From positions 1-8,379 of the forward strand of contig JBAZOJ010000166.1 of NCBI GenBank assembly GCA_041648755.1: a stretch of DNA of 8,379 nucleotides. Reading direction: 5' to 3'. Below, one piece after another: positions 1 to 5,976 of the stretch (positions are counted from its first letter, which is position 1; each line of letters opens with the position of its first letter). The position numbers and the translations under genes were made by a program. Source of the DNA: JBAZOJ01 sp041648755. Its GTDB lineage: Bacteria > Planctomycetota > B143-G9. Below the pieces are notes generated by a model that saw nothing but the letters and a program-made list of their open reading frames with translations, did not search any database and had not been told where the DNA came from.

Positions 1-2
1 AA

Positions 3-1247
3 ATGGCCTGGCTTCCCTCGAAGGAGAGCACCAAGGCCGAAATTGAAGCGGATATGAAGAAGCGCGGCGAACCCGTGGAGAACAAGCGCACGTATGATCT
101 CGAGAAGCGGCTTGCAGATGCGGAAAGACAGGCCAGGGAACGCGCGAAGACCCGCGAGAGAATGCAGAAAGAAGACAATGCGGCAAACCGGTCTTCAGCT
201 TACAGGTCTGGCGAGGCCAAGACGAAAGTCCAGGCTGCGCGGGCCCAGAATGAGCACGATACGGAGCGCCGCCTTTATTACGCCGCCAAGGACGCAGAGA
301 ATGCCAAGGCCGGCTTCCAGGAGAGAATGGAGAAATTCCGCAAGAATTATGCGGAATTCGTGAAGTCGCTGGATGTGCGTCGCGCGGACGAGATGGCCAG
401 ATGGGAGAAGACACGATCTGATGCGGCCGAGCACGCGGGGAAACTTGTTGAAGCGAGCGCAAGGCAAGCTGCCAGGGACGAGAAGGAAGCCGCCGAGATG
501 CGCAAGTACGTATCAGAGAAGATGAGCAAGATCGCCGATGAACTTGCACGCGAGGAACTGAGAGTTATCGCTGAGAACGAGAAGCGTGGGGAGATTCGCG
601 GCATGGAGATCGAGGCCCGGTTCGCTGCCCTGAAGGCCGAACTCGAGAATCGCCAGAAGCTCGCTGAGGATTTGGAACTGCAGATGAAGCGGACCCGCGA
701 GAAAATGGAGGAGGATCGCGCCTTCGACAAGCGGAAGATTGCTCAGAACATGGCCGCGCGTGCGGCTGAGCGCAAAGAAATTGAGTCGAAGTTCGATGAC
801 ATGGCCAAGAAGCGCGAGGCCGACATGGCTGCGCGCGAGCAGGAGAATGCGCGAATTCGCGAGGAGGCCCGGAAGGACTCCGAGAAGAACGAAAAGAATA
901 TCAAGTATCACGAGCAGGTTGCCAAGAGGCAGGCTGCTGTCATGATAAAGAAGGAAGGCGAAAACCGCAAGTACGAGGCGATCCGCTCCCGGTTCGCAGA
1001 GGAGCGTCGCAGCAAAGCACAGGCAAAGCGTCCGGTCTACTACGAAAAGCGGAACGACAAGGTCATCCGTGATCTGGAAAAAGGTCGCCAGATGGTGGAA
1101 AGACGCAGGCTTGAGATGGAAGCTGCACGCGCCAAGGCGGAAAAGGAAGCTGCCGAAATGAAGGCGAAAGCCGAAAAGCAGCGCGAGGAAGTGCAGCGTA
1201 TGGCCGAGAAGCAGCGTCAGGAAATGATGGAGAACCGATACAAATAG
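3..1247 (+). CDS. Highly charged long-helix / coiled-coil protein, function unknown
   Basis: Not recognised as a named family. The 414-residue product is dominated by Ala, Glu, Lys, Arg and Met, has no cysteine, no signal peptide and no hydrophobic segment, so it is probably cytosolic. Prolines occur only at residues 5, 24 and 344, leaving about 320 residues without a helix breaker. This fits one very long coiled coil or single alpha-helix with mixed E/K/R patterning. Aromatic residues are sparse; a short region around 344-347 (RPVYY) interrupts the helix before an A/E/K/R-rich tail containing repeated AEK units (379-404). Family resemblance to structural or scaffold coiled coils is compositional only. 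The ATG lies two bases from the window edge, so its Shine-Dalgarno cannot be seen and the true start could lie upstream. The gene ends in TAG and is followed 24 nt later by an intrinsic terminator, so it ends its own transcription unit. That a real protein is made is likely; any function would be invented. Confidence 0.8.
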   Translation: MAWLPSKESTKAEIEADMKKRGEPVENKRTYDLEKRLADAERQARERAKTRERMQKEDNAANRSSAYRSGEAKTKVQAARAQNEHDTERRLYYAAKDAENAKAGFQERMEKFRKNYAEFVKSLDVRRADEMARWEKTRSDAAEHAGKLVEASARQAARDEKEAAEMRKYVSEKMSKIADELAREELRVIAENEKRGEIRGMEIEARFAALKAELENRQKLAEDLELQMKRTREKMEEDRAFDKRKIAQNMAARAAERKEIESKFDDMAKKREADMAAREQENARIREEARKDSEKNEKNIKYHEQVAKRQAAVMIKKEGENRKYEAIRSRFAEERRSKAQAKRPVYYEKRNDKVIRDLEKGRQMVERRRLEMEAARAKAEKEAAEMKAKAEKQREEVQRMAEKQRQEMMENRYK

Positions 1248-1249
1248 CA

Positions 1250-1260
1250 GTTGCGGCAAC
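1250..1260. repeat. Short inverted repeat after the first gene
   Basis: An 11-base perfect dyad, GTTGC-G-GCAAC, lies 2 bases after the stop codon of the coiled-coil gene. A smaller dyad, TAAC-C-GTTA (1261-1269), follows directly. With a 1-base centre it cannot fold as a stable RNA hairpin, so if it means anything it is a DNA-level protein site. Chance occurrence is quite possible. Confidence 0.3.
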
Positions 1261-1271
1261 TAACCGTTAAC

Positions 1272-1300
1272 CCGCCCGGCTTTGTCCGGGCGGTTTTTTT
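1272..1300 (+). terminator. Rho-independent terminator
   Basis: A perfect 8-bp GC stem, CCGCCCGG (1272-1279) paired with CCGGGCGG (1286-1293), encloses a 6-nt loop (CTTTGT). It is followed at once by seven T residues (1294-1300). This is a canonical intrinsic terminator placed 24 nt after the stop of the coiled-coil gene. The next gene's Shine-Dalgarno begins on the next base, so the element may also work as an attenuator or partial read-through point for the downstream cluster. Confidence 0.93.
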
Positions 1301-1305
1301 GGAGG
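1301..1305 (+). promoter_or_regulatory. Shine-Dalgarno abutting a terminator
   Basis: GGAGG ends 4 nt before the ATG at 1310, supporting that start. It directly follows the terminator T-run, so no promoter fits between the hairpin and this site. Messages for the downstream gene must read through the hairpin, or start inside or just after it from a promoter overlapping the end of the first gene. Confidence 0.8.
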
Positions 1306-1309
1306 AAAC

Positions 1310-1738
1310 ATGGACGAGCAAAAGCCCCTTACGTCACCTGATCAACAACCACAACCGGTACCTATGCCGGTACCTCAGCCTGCGCCAGTGCTCCCGGTGC
1401 CCCCTGCTCCCGAACTCCCCATCTCAATCGACGATTTCAACAAGATCAGACTCGTCGTGGCAGAGGTCATTTCCTGCGAAATCCACCCGAACGCCGACAA
1501 GCTCCTTGTATTCAAGGTGTCGACCGGGTCCGGAATCAGAACGGTATGCGCGGGCATCCGCAAATGCTACGACCCTGCCACGCTTGTGGGAATGAAGATC
1601 GTCCTCGTCGAGAATCTTGCGCCGCGAATGATGCGGGGCGTCGAGTCCCAGGGGATGATCCTTGCTGCGACTTCCGGCGAGAATGTCGTGCTTGTCACAA
1701 CCGAGAAGAGCGTACCTGCAGGATCCAAGGTCAGGTGA
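1310..1738 (+). CDS. Free-standing tRNA-binding OB-fold protein (methionyl-tRNA synthetase C-terminal/beta-subunit type)
   Basis: Residues about 37-142 match the EMAPII/Trbp111-like tRNA-binding domain found at the C-terminus of many bacterial MetRS proteins. Visible hallmarks are an entry of the form IDDFNKIRLVVAEV (40-53), HPNADKLLVFKV (59-70), the AGI and YDP elements (81-89), ENLAPRMMRGVESQGMILAA (101-120) and the closing VPAGSKV (135-141). In this family the domain dimerises and binds tRNA non-specifically, raising synthetase affinity or acting as a chaperone for structured RNA. Residues 11-37 form an unusual Pro/Gln/Val-rich tail before the domain. The usual stand-alone domain is about 110 residues, so this 142-aa protein is the domain plus the tail. 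The start is set by GGAGG 4 nt upstream. The stop lies 3 nt before pyrF, indicating translational coupling. It may be the split beta subunit of MetRS or a CsaA/Trbp111-like protein; the sequence resembles the MetRS C-terminus most. Whether this genome's MetRS lacks the domain cannot be seen here. Confidence 0.9.
   Translation: MDEQKPLTSPDQQPQPVPMPVPQPAPVLPVPPAPELPISIDDFNKIRLVVAEVISCEIHPNADKLLVFKVSTGSGIRTVCAGIRKCYDPATLVGMKIVLVENLAPRMMRGVESQGMILAATSGENVVLVTTEKSVPAGSKVR
1355..1375 (+). repeat. Short tandem repeat within the Pro-rich coding segment
   Basis: CCGGTACCT occurs at 1355-1363 and again at 1367-1375, a 12-nt period in frame. It encodes PVPM followed by PVPQ. This suggests a small in-frame duplication that helped build the proline-rich N-terminal tail of the tRNA-binding protein. 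Confidence 0.6.
1733..1738 (+). promoter_or_regulatory. pyrF Shine-Dalgarno overlapping the upstream stop codon
   Basis: AGGTGA contains the TGA stop of the tRNA-binding gene and sits 3 nt before the pyrF ATG. The overlap of stop and ribosome-binding sequence suggests coupled translation of the two genes. Confidence 0.6.
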
Positions 1739-1741
1739 GAG

Positions 1742-2620
1742 ATGAACTTCGCTGACAGGTTGTTCACCGAGGTAGAAAGCAGGAAGTCCGTCGTCGTAGT
1801 CGGCTTGGACCCCAGGGTTCCGATGTTGCCTTCGGAGTTGACCAAGGACTTTCCCTCAGGCGATGTAGCTGGCGCGGCGCGGGCAATCTACGAGTTCAAC
1901 AAAGGGCTCATTGATGCCGTTGCGGAATATGCCGTGGCCGTGAAGCCTCAAATCGCCTTCTATGAGCAACTCGGTCTTCCTGGATTGAATGCCTTTGCGC
2001 AGACTTGCGCGTATGCCTCTGCACACGGGCTTCTGGTGATTGCCGACGCGAAGCGCGGTGACATCGGGACAACGGCTGAAGCCTATGCGGATGCGTTTTT
2101 GGGCGGACCTTTCGCCTCAGATGCGATGACGGTGAACCCATATCTCGGCACTGACGCCCTTGTTCCATTCGTGGCCAAGTGCCAGGACAACTTCGGGCTG
2201 TTTATCCTGGTTCGAACGTCCAACAAGGGCGCTGTTGACTTCCAGGACCTGCCCACGGGCGACTGCAAGCTCTATGAGAAAGTTGCCGATCTTGTGGCAG
2301 GAATCGGGAAGGGAGCGATCGGGTCAAAGGGCTACAGTTCGGTAGGCGCGGTCGTGGGTGCAACATGGCCAGGCGAGCTATCGGCGCTCAGGCGTCGCAT
2401 TCCCTCGGTGCCGTTCCTTGTTCCCGGATATGGAGCGCAGGGAGGCACGGCCGCTGACATACGCGGTGCCTTCGATCAGCATGGACTCGGTGCCATCGTG
2501 AACTCGTCCCGGGAAATCTGCTTCGCATTCCGGAAGAAGAATGTTGATGACTGGAAGGGCGCGGCCGCCCAAGAGGCCAAACGGATGCGTGACGAGTTCC
2601 GGTCGATTCTCGGATGGTGA
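1742..2620 (+). CDS. pyrF: Orotidine-5'-phosphate decarboxylase
   Basis: Catalyses OMP to UMP plus CO2, the last step of de novo pyrimidine synthesis, in the cytosol. The protein is a single TIM-barrel domain. Landmarks in order are VVGLDPR (19-25), the ligand-contacting lysine region KPQIAFYE (68-75), the catalytic array ADAKRGDIGTT (101-111) with Asp102, Lys104 and Asp107, the NPYLG motif (132-136), VRTSNKGA (157-164), and the phosphate-binding loop VPGYGAQGG (227-235). The acidic/basic D-x-K-x-x-D set is complete, so the enzyme should be active. At 292 residues it is longer than the E. coli type (about 245) and fits the longer 'type 2' OMP decarboxylase subfamily. The ATG lies 3 nt after the upstream stop. 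The last 7 nt overlap the next coding region, so all three genes are probably one operon. No other pyrimidine gene is nearby. Confidence 0.96.
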   Translation: MNFADRLFTEVESRKSVVVVGLDPRVPMLPSELTKDFPSGDVAGAARAIYEFNKGLIDAVAEYAVAVKPQIAFYEQLGLPGLNAFAQTCAYASAHGLLVIADAKRGDIGTTAEAYADAFLGGPFASDAMTVNPYLGTDALVPFVAKCQDNFGLFILVRTSNKGAVDFQDLPTGDCKLYEKVADLVAGIGKGAIGSKGYSSVGAVVGATWPGELSALRRRIPSVPFLVPGYGAQGGTAADIRGAFDQHGLGAIVNSSREICFAFRKKNVDDWKGAAAQEAKRMRDEFRSILGW

Positions 2621-3213
2621 GCATGGAAGAGCGCCAAACCTTGCAGAGTCCCGACAAGGTCAGTACCTGGCCGCATCTCGTCACACGCGAGGCGGCTGTC
2701 GGGCTTCTGGTTTGTGCCTCGGTAGCCTTCTTTTCGCTGGCGTACCCACTGGGGCTTTTGCCTCCCGCGGATCCGGCAGCAGGCACCTTTACGGCCAAGG
2801 CTCCCTGGTTCTTTGTAGGCCTTCAGGAGATGCTGTATCATCTGCCTCCCTGGCTTGCTGCTGGCGTTCTGACACCCCTCGCAGTGTTGTTTCTGATCGG
2901 TTTTCCATACTTCGGCCGAAGTGGGGCAAACTCCGAAAGCAACGCCGCCGCGGTTCGGAGCACAGCGGCCCTTTCTTTCGCCGTCCTGGCCGCTCTGCTC
3001 GTGTTCACCGCGCCCATCCCGTTCTACTCTCAGGCGGCACTGTCAATTGTGTTCGCGATCGTTCTGATGTTCCCGGCATTATGCTTCGGTCATCTGAATC
3101 ATCTTTCCCTCGTAGAGATTCTGCTGGCCTATCTCCTCGTTTCTTATGTCATGTGGACGATAATCGGGCAGTTCCTAAGAACGGCAGACTGGAACTGGGT
3201 CTGGCAGGCATAG
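2614..3213 (+). CDS. Cytochrome b C-terminal-domain (PetD/subunit IV-like) membrane protein
   Basis: A 199-residue integral membrane protein with about five hydrophobic helices (roughly 26-49, 80-98, 117-134, 141-158, 165-187). The segment TWPHLVTRE (18-26), the PPADP turn (50-54), KAPWFFVGLQEML (62-74) and the tail ADWNWVWQA (191-199) resemble the C-terminal half of cytochrome b in bacterial quinol:cytochrome c oxidoreductases. There this half forms part of the quinol-oxidising (Qo) site. The APWF at 63-66 sits where classical proteins have PEWY, so the usual Glu is absent. The b-type haems are bound by the N-terminal half, which is not in this window, so the protein would need partners encoded elsewhere. 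It overlaps pyrF by 7 nt. ATG 2614, GTG 2617 and ATG 2623 are all possible starts, and none has a convincing Shine-Dalgarno. Assignment is by eye from motifs; a degenerate or repurposed relative is possible. Confidence 0.72.
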   Translation: MVSMEERQTLQSPDKVSTWPHLVTREAAVGLLVCASVAFFSLAYPLGLLPPADPAAGTFTAKAPWFFVGLQEMLYHLPPWLAAGVLTPLAVLFLIGFPYFGRSGANSESNAAAVRSTAALSFAVLAALLVFTAPIPFYSQAALSIVFAIVLMFPALCFGHLNHLSLVEILLAYLLVSYVMWTIIGQFLRTADWNWVWQA

Positions 3214-3224
3214 GGCGAAAGCGT

Positions 3225-3253
3225 TTGACAAGTCCTCTCCGACAATATATAAT
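3225..3253 (+). promoter_or_regulatory. Consensus sigma70-type promoter
   Basis: TTGACA (3225-3230) and TATAAT (3248-3253) are both exact consensus hexamers, separated by exactly 17 nt. They lie in an AT-rich patch that stands out from the GC-rich surroundings. The predicted start is near 3260, giving a leader of about 21 nt before the ATG at 3281. It begins 12 nt after the upstream stop and makes the exported-protein gene an independent, probably strongly expressed unit. No operator-like dyad is obvious over it. Confidence 0.88.
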
Positions 3254-3280
3254 CATATTCGTTCGAACCACGGGGGTCGT

Positions 3281-4690
3281 ATGTGGAAGACCAGGTTACT
3301 TGCAGGGGTGCTCGTCATCATTGTTTCGCTTCCCTCGATCGGCCTGCTGACTTACTCGGAAGACGATGAAGAACAGCCTGCTCTCAGAGAAGGCTGGTTT
3401 GGCATTTACGTTTCGGGAGCGAAAGTAGGATTCTCCCACTGGGTGCTGGAACGAAAAAACGAGAAGGGCAAACAATTCTACTCTCTCATTATGAAGGAAG
3501 AGCGTAAGACGTCATCCGGCAAAGGCAAGGACAGCGGAGACTACACCGCTACTTTCGGCTTGGATTACTCACCGCAGTCGATGGAATCCGTCGAGTCGCG
3601 CAACGGCATGAAGACATTCATCAAGGGCAGCATAAAGGACGGAAATGTCGGAATCGCGGTTCGCTTCGCCGAAAAGGACAAGCCTACTACCTCAACCTTT
3701 GCATGTCCGAAATTCGCAACTTGGCAGTTCTGCGCCCCGCTTATCTTCGCGCTCACCAAGCATTCGCAGGAAGAAGAAACAGCCGATTTCGGTTATGTCA
3801 ACCCCATGGGAAAGAACACAGTCTCTCTGAAGCTGTCTGTTTCTGCTTCTTCCGTTACCTATCTGGGCGAGGCCGCGGAAGCTCTTGAATGGTGCGACCC
3901 CGATGGCAAGTGCAAGATCGTTGTGTTAGCCGAGGGCGACAGCCTCATCTCGTCAACGATGTGCGCGAAGGGCGCGACAAAGGTTATTCCAACGAAATAC
4001 CTGTCCGAGCCTGAAGACGTAGCCAAATCCGACAAGAGCTATGACCAGTCGGAGACAGTCAAGAAGCCGGACAAGGACGATCCGGGCGACAAGGACAAGG
4101 GGAAAGACGAGGGGAAGAAGTCGGCGAAGAAGGGGAAACCCACTGGCCGCTTCAAAGGCGCGCTCGATCCGGTTGCGGATGACGCAGAGGACAACGAGAT
4201 GGGCGCCAGCATCCCGTACATCAAGAGCACGCAGCACCAGTACGCGATGAACTTTGCCGAAGGCTGGTCGCTCGTGAACATGGAGTTCGTGATAAGCAAG
4301 ACGGAGACGATCACTCTGCCCGGCGTAATGAACATGGAGAAGGCCGGCATCGCGCTGATCTTTCTTGTAGCGGAACGGAAGAAGGAGAAGAGCCCGAAGG
4401 AAGTGCTGAAAGACTTCCTCGCGAGGGTTGAAACCTGGGAGTCCGAAGGGAAATCGGATGAGGCGACATTCGACGAATACACGAAAGTCGCAGGGCAGTC
4501 GGTGAAAATGAAGACACAGTCCGGGCCGGTGCCGAATTACGTTTTCGCGTCGATCAGCGAGAAGTACACGTACATCGTTACGTTGGACTATACGATTGCG
4601 ACCGGCAGCGACTATGAGAAGATAGAGGACGACATGTTCAAGATGCTCGGCTCGTTCAGGATCTTGCCGCCGCCCGGGGCGAAGGAATAG
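3281..4690 (+). CDS. Predicted exported two-domain protein of unknown function
   Basis: Not recognised with confidence. Residues 1-25 have a basic start (MWKTR) and a hydrophobic core (LLAGVLVIIVSLPSIGLL), so they form a signal peptide or membrane anchor that places the rest outside the cytoplasm. Residues about 37-245 form a beta-rich domain beginning GWFGIYVSGAKVGFSH, a pattern of the kind seen in exported proteins that read 'product shows/uses X' hairpins; it contains five cysteines (142, 151, 205, 211, 228) that could pair outside the cell. Residues about 249-290 are a low-complexity Lys/Asp/Gly linker. Residues about 315-462 form a second alpha/beta domain (YAMNFAEGWS near 321, closing MLGSFRIL near 455-462) reminiscent of PsbP/DUF1795-like folds, which is only an impression. 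The start is fixed by the promoter: the only suitable ATG after its predicted transcript start is 3281, preceded by a weak GGGGG. It is monocistronic, closed by the hairpin 3 nt after the stop. Confidence 0.85.
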   Translation: MWKTRLLAGVLVIIVSLPSIGLLTYSEDDEEQPALREGWFGIYVSGAKVGFSHWVLERKNEKGKQFYSLIMKEERKTSSGKGKDSGDYTATFGLDYSPQSMESVESRNGMKTFIKGSIKDGNVGIAVRFAEKDKPTTSTFACPKFATWQFCAPLIFALTKHSQEEETADFGYVNPMGKNTVSLKLSVSASSVTYLGEAAEALEWCDPDGKCKIVVLAEGDSLISSTMCAKGATKVIPTKYLSEPEDVAKSDKSYDQSETVKKPDKDDPGDKDKGKDEGKKSAKKGKPTGRFKGALDPVADDAEDNEMGASIPYIKSTQHQYAMNFAEGWSLVNMEFVISKTETITLPGVMNMEKAGIALIFLVAERKKEKSPKEVLKDFLARVETWESEGKSDEATFDEYTKVAGQSVKMKTQSGPVPNYVFASISEKYTYIVTLDYTIATGSDYEKIEDDMFKMLGSFRILPPPGAKE

Positions 4691-4693
4691 AAA

Positions 4694-4719
4694 AAAGGGG
4701 AGCCATACGGCTCCCCTTT
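4694..4719. terminator. Bidirectional intrinsic terminator between convergent genes
   Basis: An 11-bp perfect stem, AAAGGGGAGCC (4694-4704) with GGCTCCCCTTT (4709-4719), encloses a 4-nt loop (ATAC). It starts 3 nt after the stop of the exported-protein gene and lies 24 nt beyond the stop of the - strand GAPDH gene. On the - strand the core hairpin is followed by six T residues (complement of 4691-4696), a strong signal. On the + strand the tail is only TTT followed by CTGTT, which is weaker. Confidence 0.9.
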
Positions 4720-4743
4720 CTGTTGATTGGTGCGCCACACTCG

Positions 4744-5955
4744 CTACAGGTTATCCGCAACGTAGCATGTCAGGTCGCCTAACCGGTTAGAGTAACTGCC
4801 AAGTTCGTTGTCGTACCACCCGAAGATCTTCGCATGGGTGACTGGGATTTCGTGAAGCCTGGGGCCGTCATTCCCGTTCGGAACCATGATCTTCAAGAAT
4901 CCGGTTCTCGTATGCGTCTCACAGCCCTCGATGGTCACCGCCACGTCCCGTCCCTTCAAGTCTGAAGAGACATTCTGTCGGTTGGTGAATTCGATCAGCT
5001 TCGGGGGATATGTTTCCGCGGCGTGAGAGTAGATCTCGTTTATGGACTCGCGCGTGACGCTGCTTCTGCCGTCGGGAGTCATTTCGGTCTGGAATGTGAC
5101 GTTCAGAAGGATGATGGACACGGTGTCAGTTGGCACCCTTACCGAATCCGCCATGAATCCTATGCTCTTGATCTCCGGCATGACCCATTCCAGGGCCGCC
5201 GCGGCGTTAGTTGAAGTAAGGACAATATTGTTCATTACCGACCGGTTGCGTCGCATATCCTTCGCGCTTGCGTCCGGAACGTCATCCAGGATTGACTGTG
5301 TCTTGGTTGTCGCGTGAACGGTGCTCATTCCGGCTGTTATGAGCCGGGCCGTGGTCCTCTCGTTCAGAAGCGGCTGCATCATATGGGCAAGTGCGGTCGT
5401 CGTGCAGGAGGCAGCGGAAATGATCTTGTGGCTCGTCGCCTTGAATGCGGAATGGTTGATCCCGTATATCATGAAGGCGCTGTCTTCAGGCAGCCCTTTC
5501 GAGGGGACTTTGAAGGCTGAGGAAAGCAGCACGACCTCGGCGCCAGCGGCGAGGTGGCCGCGAAGAGATCCGTTCTTCTCGTCCTCGGGCTTGGAGGGGT
5601 CGGCGAATTTCCCGGTGGTCTCGATAACGAGGCTGACTCCTTCGTTTCGCCAGCCAATACTGCGGGGGTCACGGGCGGAGCGCAGAATCTTCACAGGCAT
5701 TCCGTGTATCAGCAACTCCCCGTTCTGCTCGGAAACCACTTCGAAGGTCGTTGCTCCCTTGTGGCCTTCGAGATAAGCCGCAAGCGTGCCGTACGTGCTG
5801 TCGTGGCAGATGTAGTCCGCCACGTCGGCGAGGCCATGCCCGGCCATACGCCCGATATTAATGACAATGCGATCAAAACGCCGACGCGCGACGTGGTGCC
5901 ACAGCGTCAGCTTCCCAATCCTGCCGAGTCCGTTGATACCCAGGGCTCCGTGCAT
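4744..5955 (-). CDS. Divergent glyceraldehyde-3-phosphate dehydrogenase
   Basis: Phosphorylating GAPDH family: interconverts glyceraldehyde-3-phosphate and 1,3-bisphosphoglycerate with NAD(P) and phosphate in glycolysis or gluconeogenesis. The Rossmann loop INGLGRIG (7-14), ETTGKF (112-117), catalytic SAASCTTTALAH (180-191) with Cys184, STVHATTKTQ (211-220) with His214, DMRRNR (233-238), TSTNAA (247-252), RVPTDTVS (273-280), VSSD (329-332) and WYDNE (380-384) all align by eye with the family. It is odd in several ways: 403 residues against the usual 330-340, with extra residues near 118-130 and 355-372; Thr in place of Asn after the catalytic SCTT; NELGSYSNR instead of NEWGYSNR; and NIGR (33-36) where NAD enzymes have an Asn-Asp pair. 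The missing Asp and the nearby Arg suggest NADP or dual cofactor use, which is inference. The start is supported by AAGGAG 5 nt upstream. It is the second gene of an operon with the dikinase-like gene. Confidence 0.93.
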   Translation of the reverse strand: MHGALGINGLGRIGKLTLWHHVARRRFDRIVINIGRMAGHGLADVADYICHDSTYGTLAAYLEGHKGATTFEVVSEQNGELLIHGMPVKILRSARDPRSIGWRNEGVSLVIETTGKFADPSKPEDEKNGSLRGHLAAGAEVVLLSSAFKVPSKGLPEDSAFMIYGINHSAFKATSHKIISAASCTTTALAHMMQPLLNERTTARLITAGMSTVHATTKTQSILDDVPDASAKDMRRNRSVMNNIVLTSTNAAAALEWVMPEIKSIGFMADSVRVPTDTVSIILLNVTFQTEMTPDGRSSVTRESINEIYSHAAETYPPKLIEFTNRQNVSSDLKGRDVAVTIEGCETHTRTGFLKIMVPNGNDGPRLHEIPVTHAKIFGWYDNELGSYSNRLGDLTCYVADNL

Positions 5956-5960
5956 GGAAA

Positions 5961-5966
5961 CTCCTT
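5961..5966 (-). promoter_or_regulatory. Shine-Dalgarno of the GAPDH gene
   Basis: On the - strand this reads AAGGAG, 5 nt before the ATG at 5955. It occupies part of the 21-nt gap after the stop of the dikinase-like gene. It fixes the GAPDH start and shows that the gap holds a ribosome-binding site but no room for a separate promoter. Confidence 0.85.
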
Positions 5967-5976
5967 GTCGAGTGAC

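Noticed and set aside
1236..1246. Weak -10-like element (TACAAA) near the end of the first gene as a promoter for the downstream cluster
   Set aside because: No acceptable -35 hexamer lies at the right distance, and the match is too poor to list as a feature.
513..1259. 248-residue open frame on the - strand inside the coiled-coil gene
   Set aside because: It is the antisense shadow of A/E/K/R-rich codons, which read as Leu/Phe/Ser-rich without stops. It runs into the region of the + strand gene's own stop and has no ribosome-binding site or family resemblance.
2388..2841. Overlapping - strand frames over the pyrF/cytochrome b-like junction
   Set aside because: They lie opposite well-supported genes, with Arg/Ser-rich low-information translations and no start signals.
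3953..4738. 261-residue open frame on the - strand opposite the exported-protein gene
   Set aside because: It is Arg/Leu-rich, crosses the bidirectional terminator just after its start and matches nothing. The + strand frame has a promoter, signal sequence and terminator.
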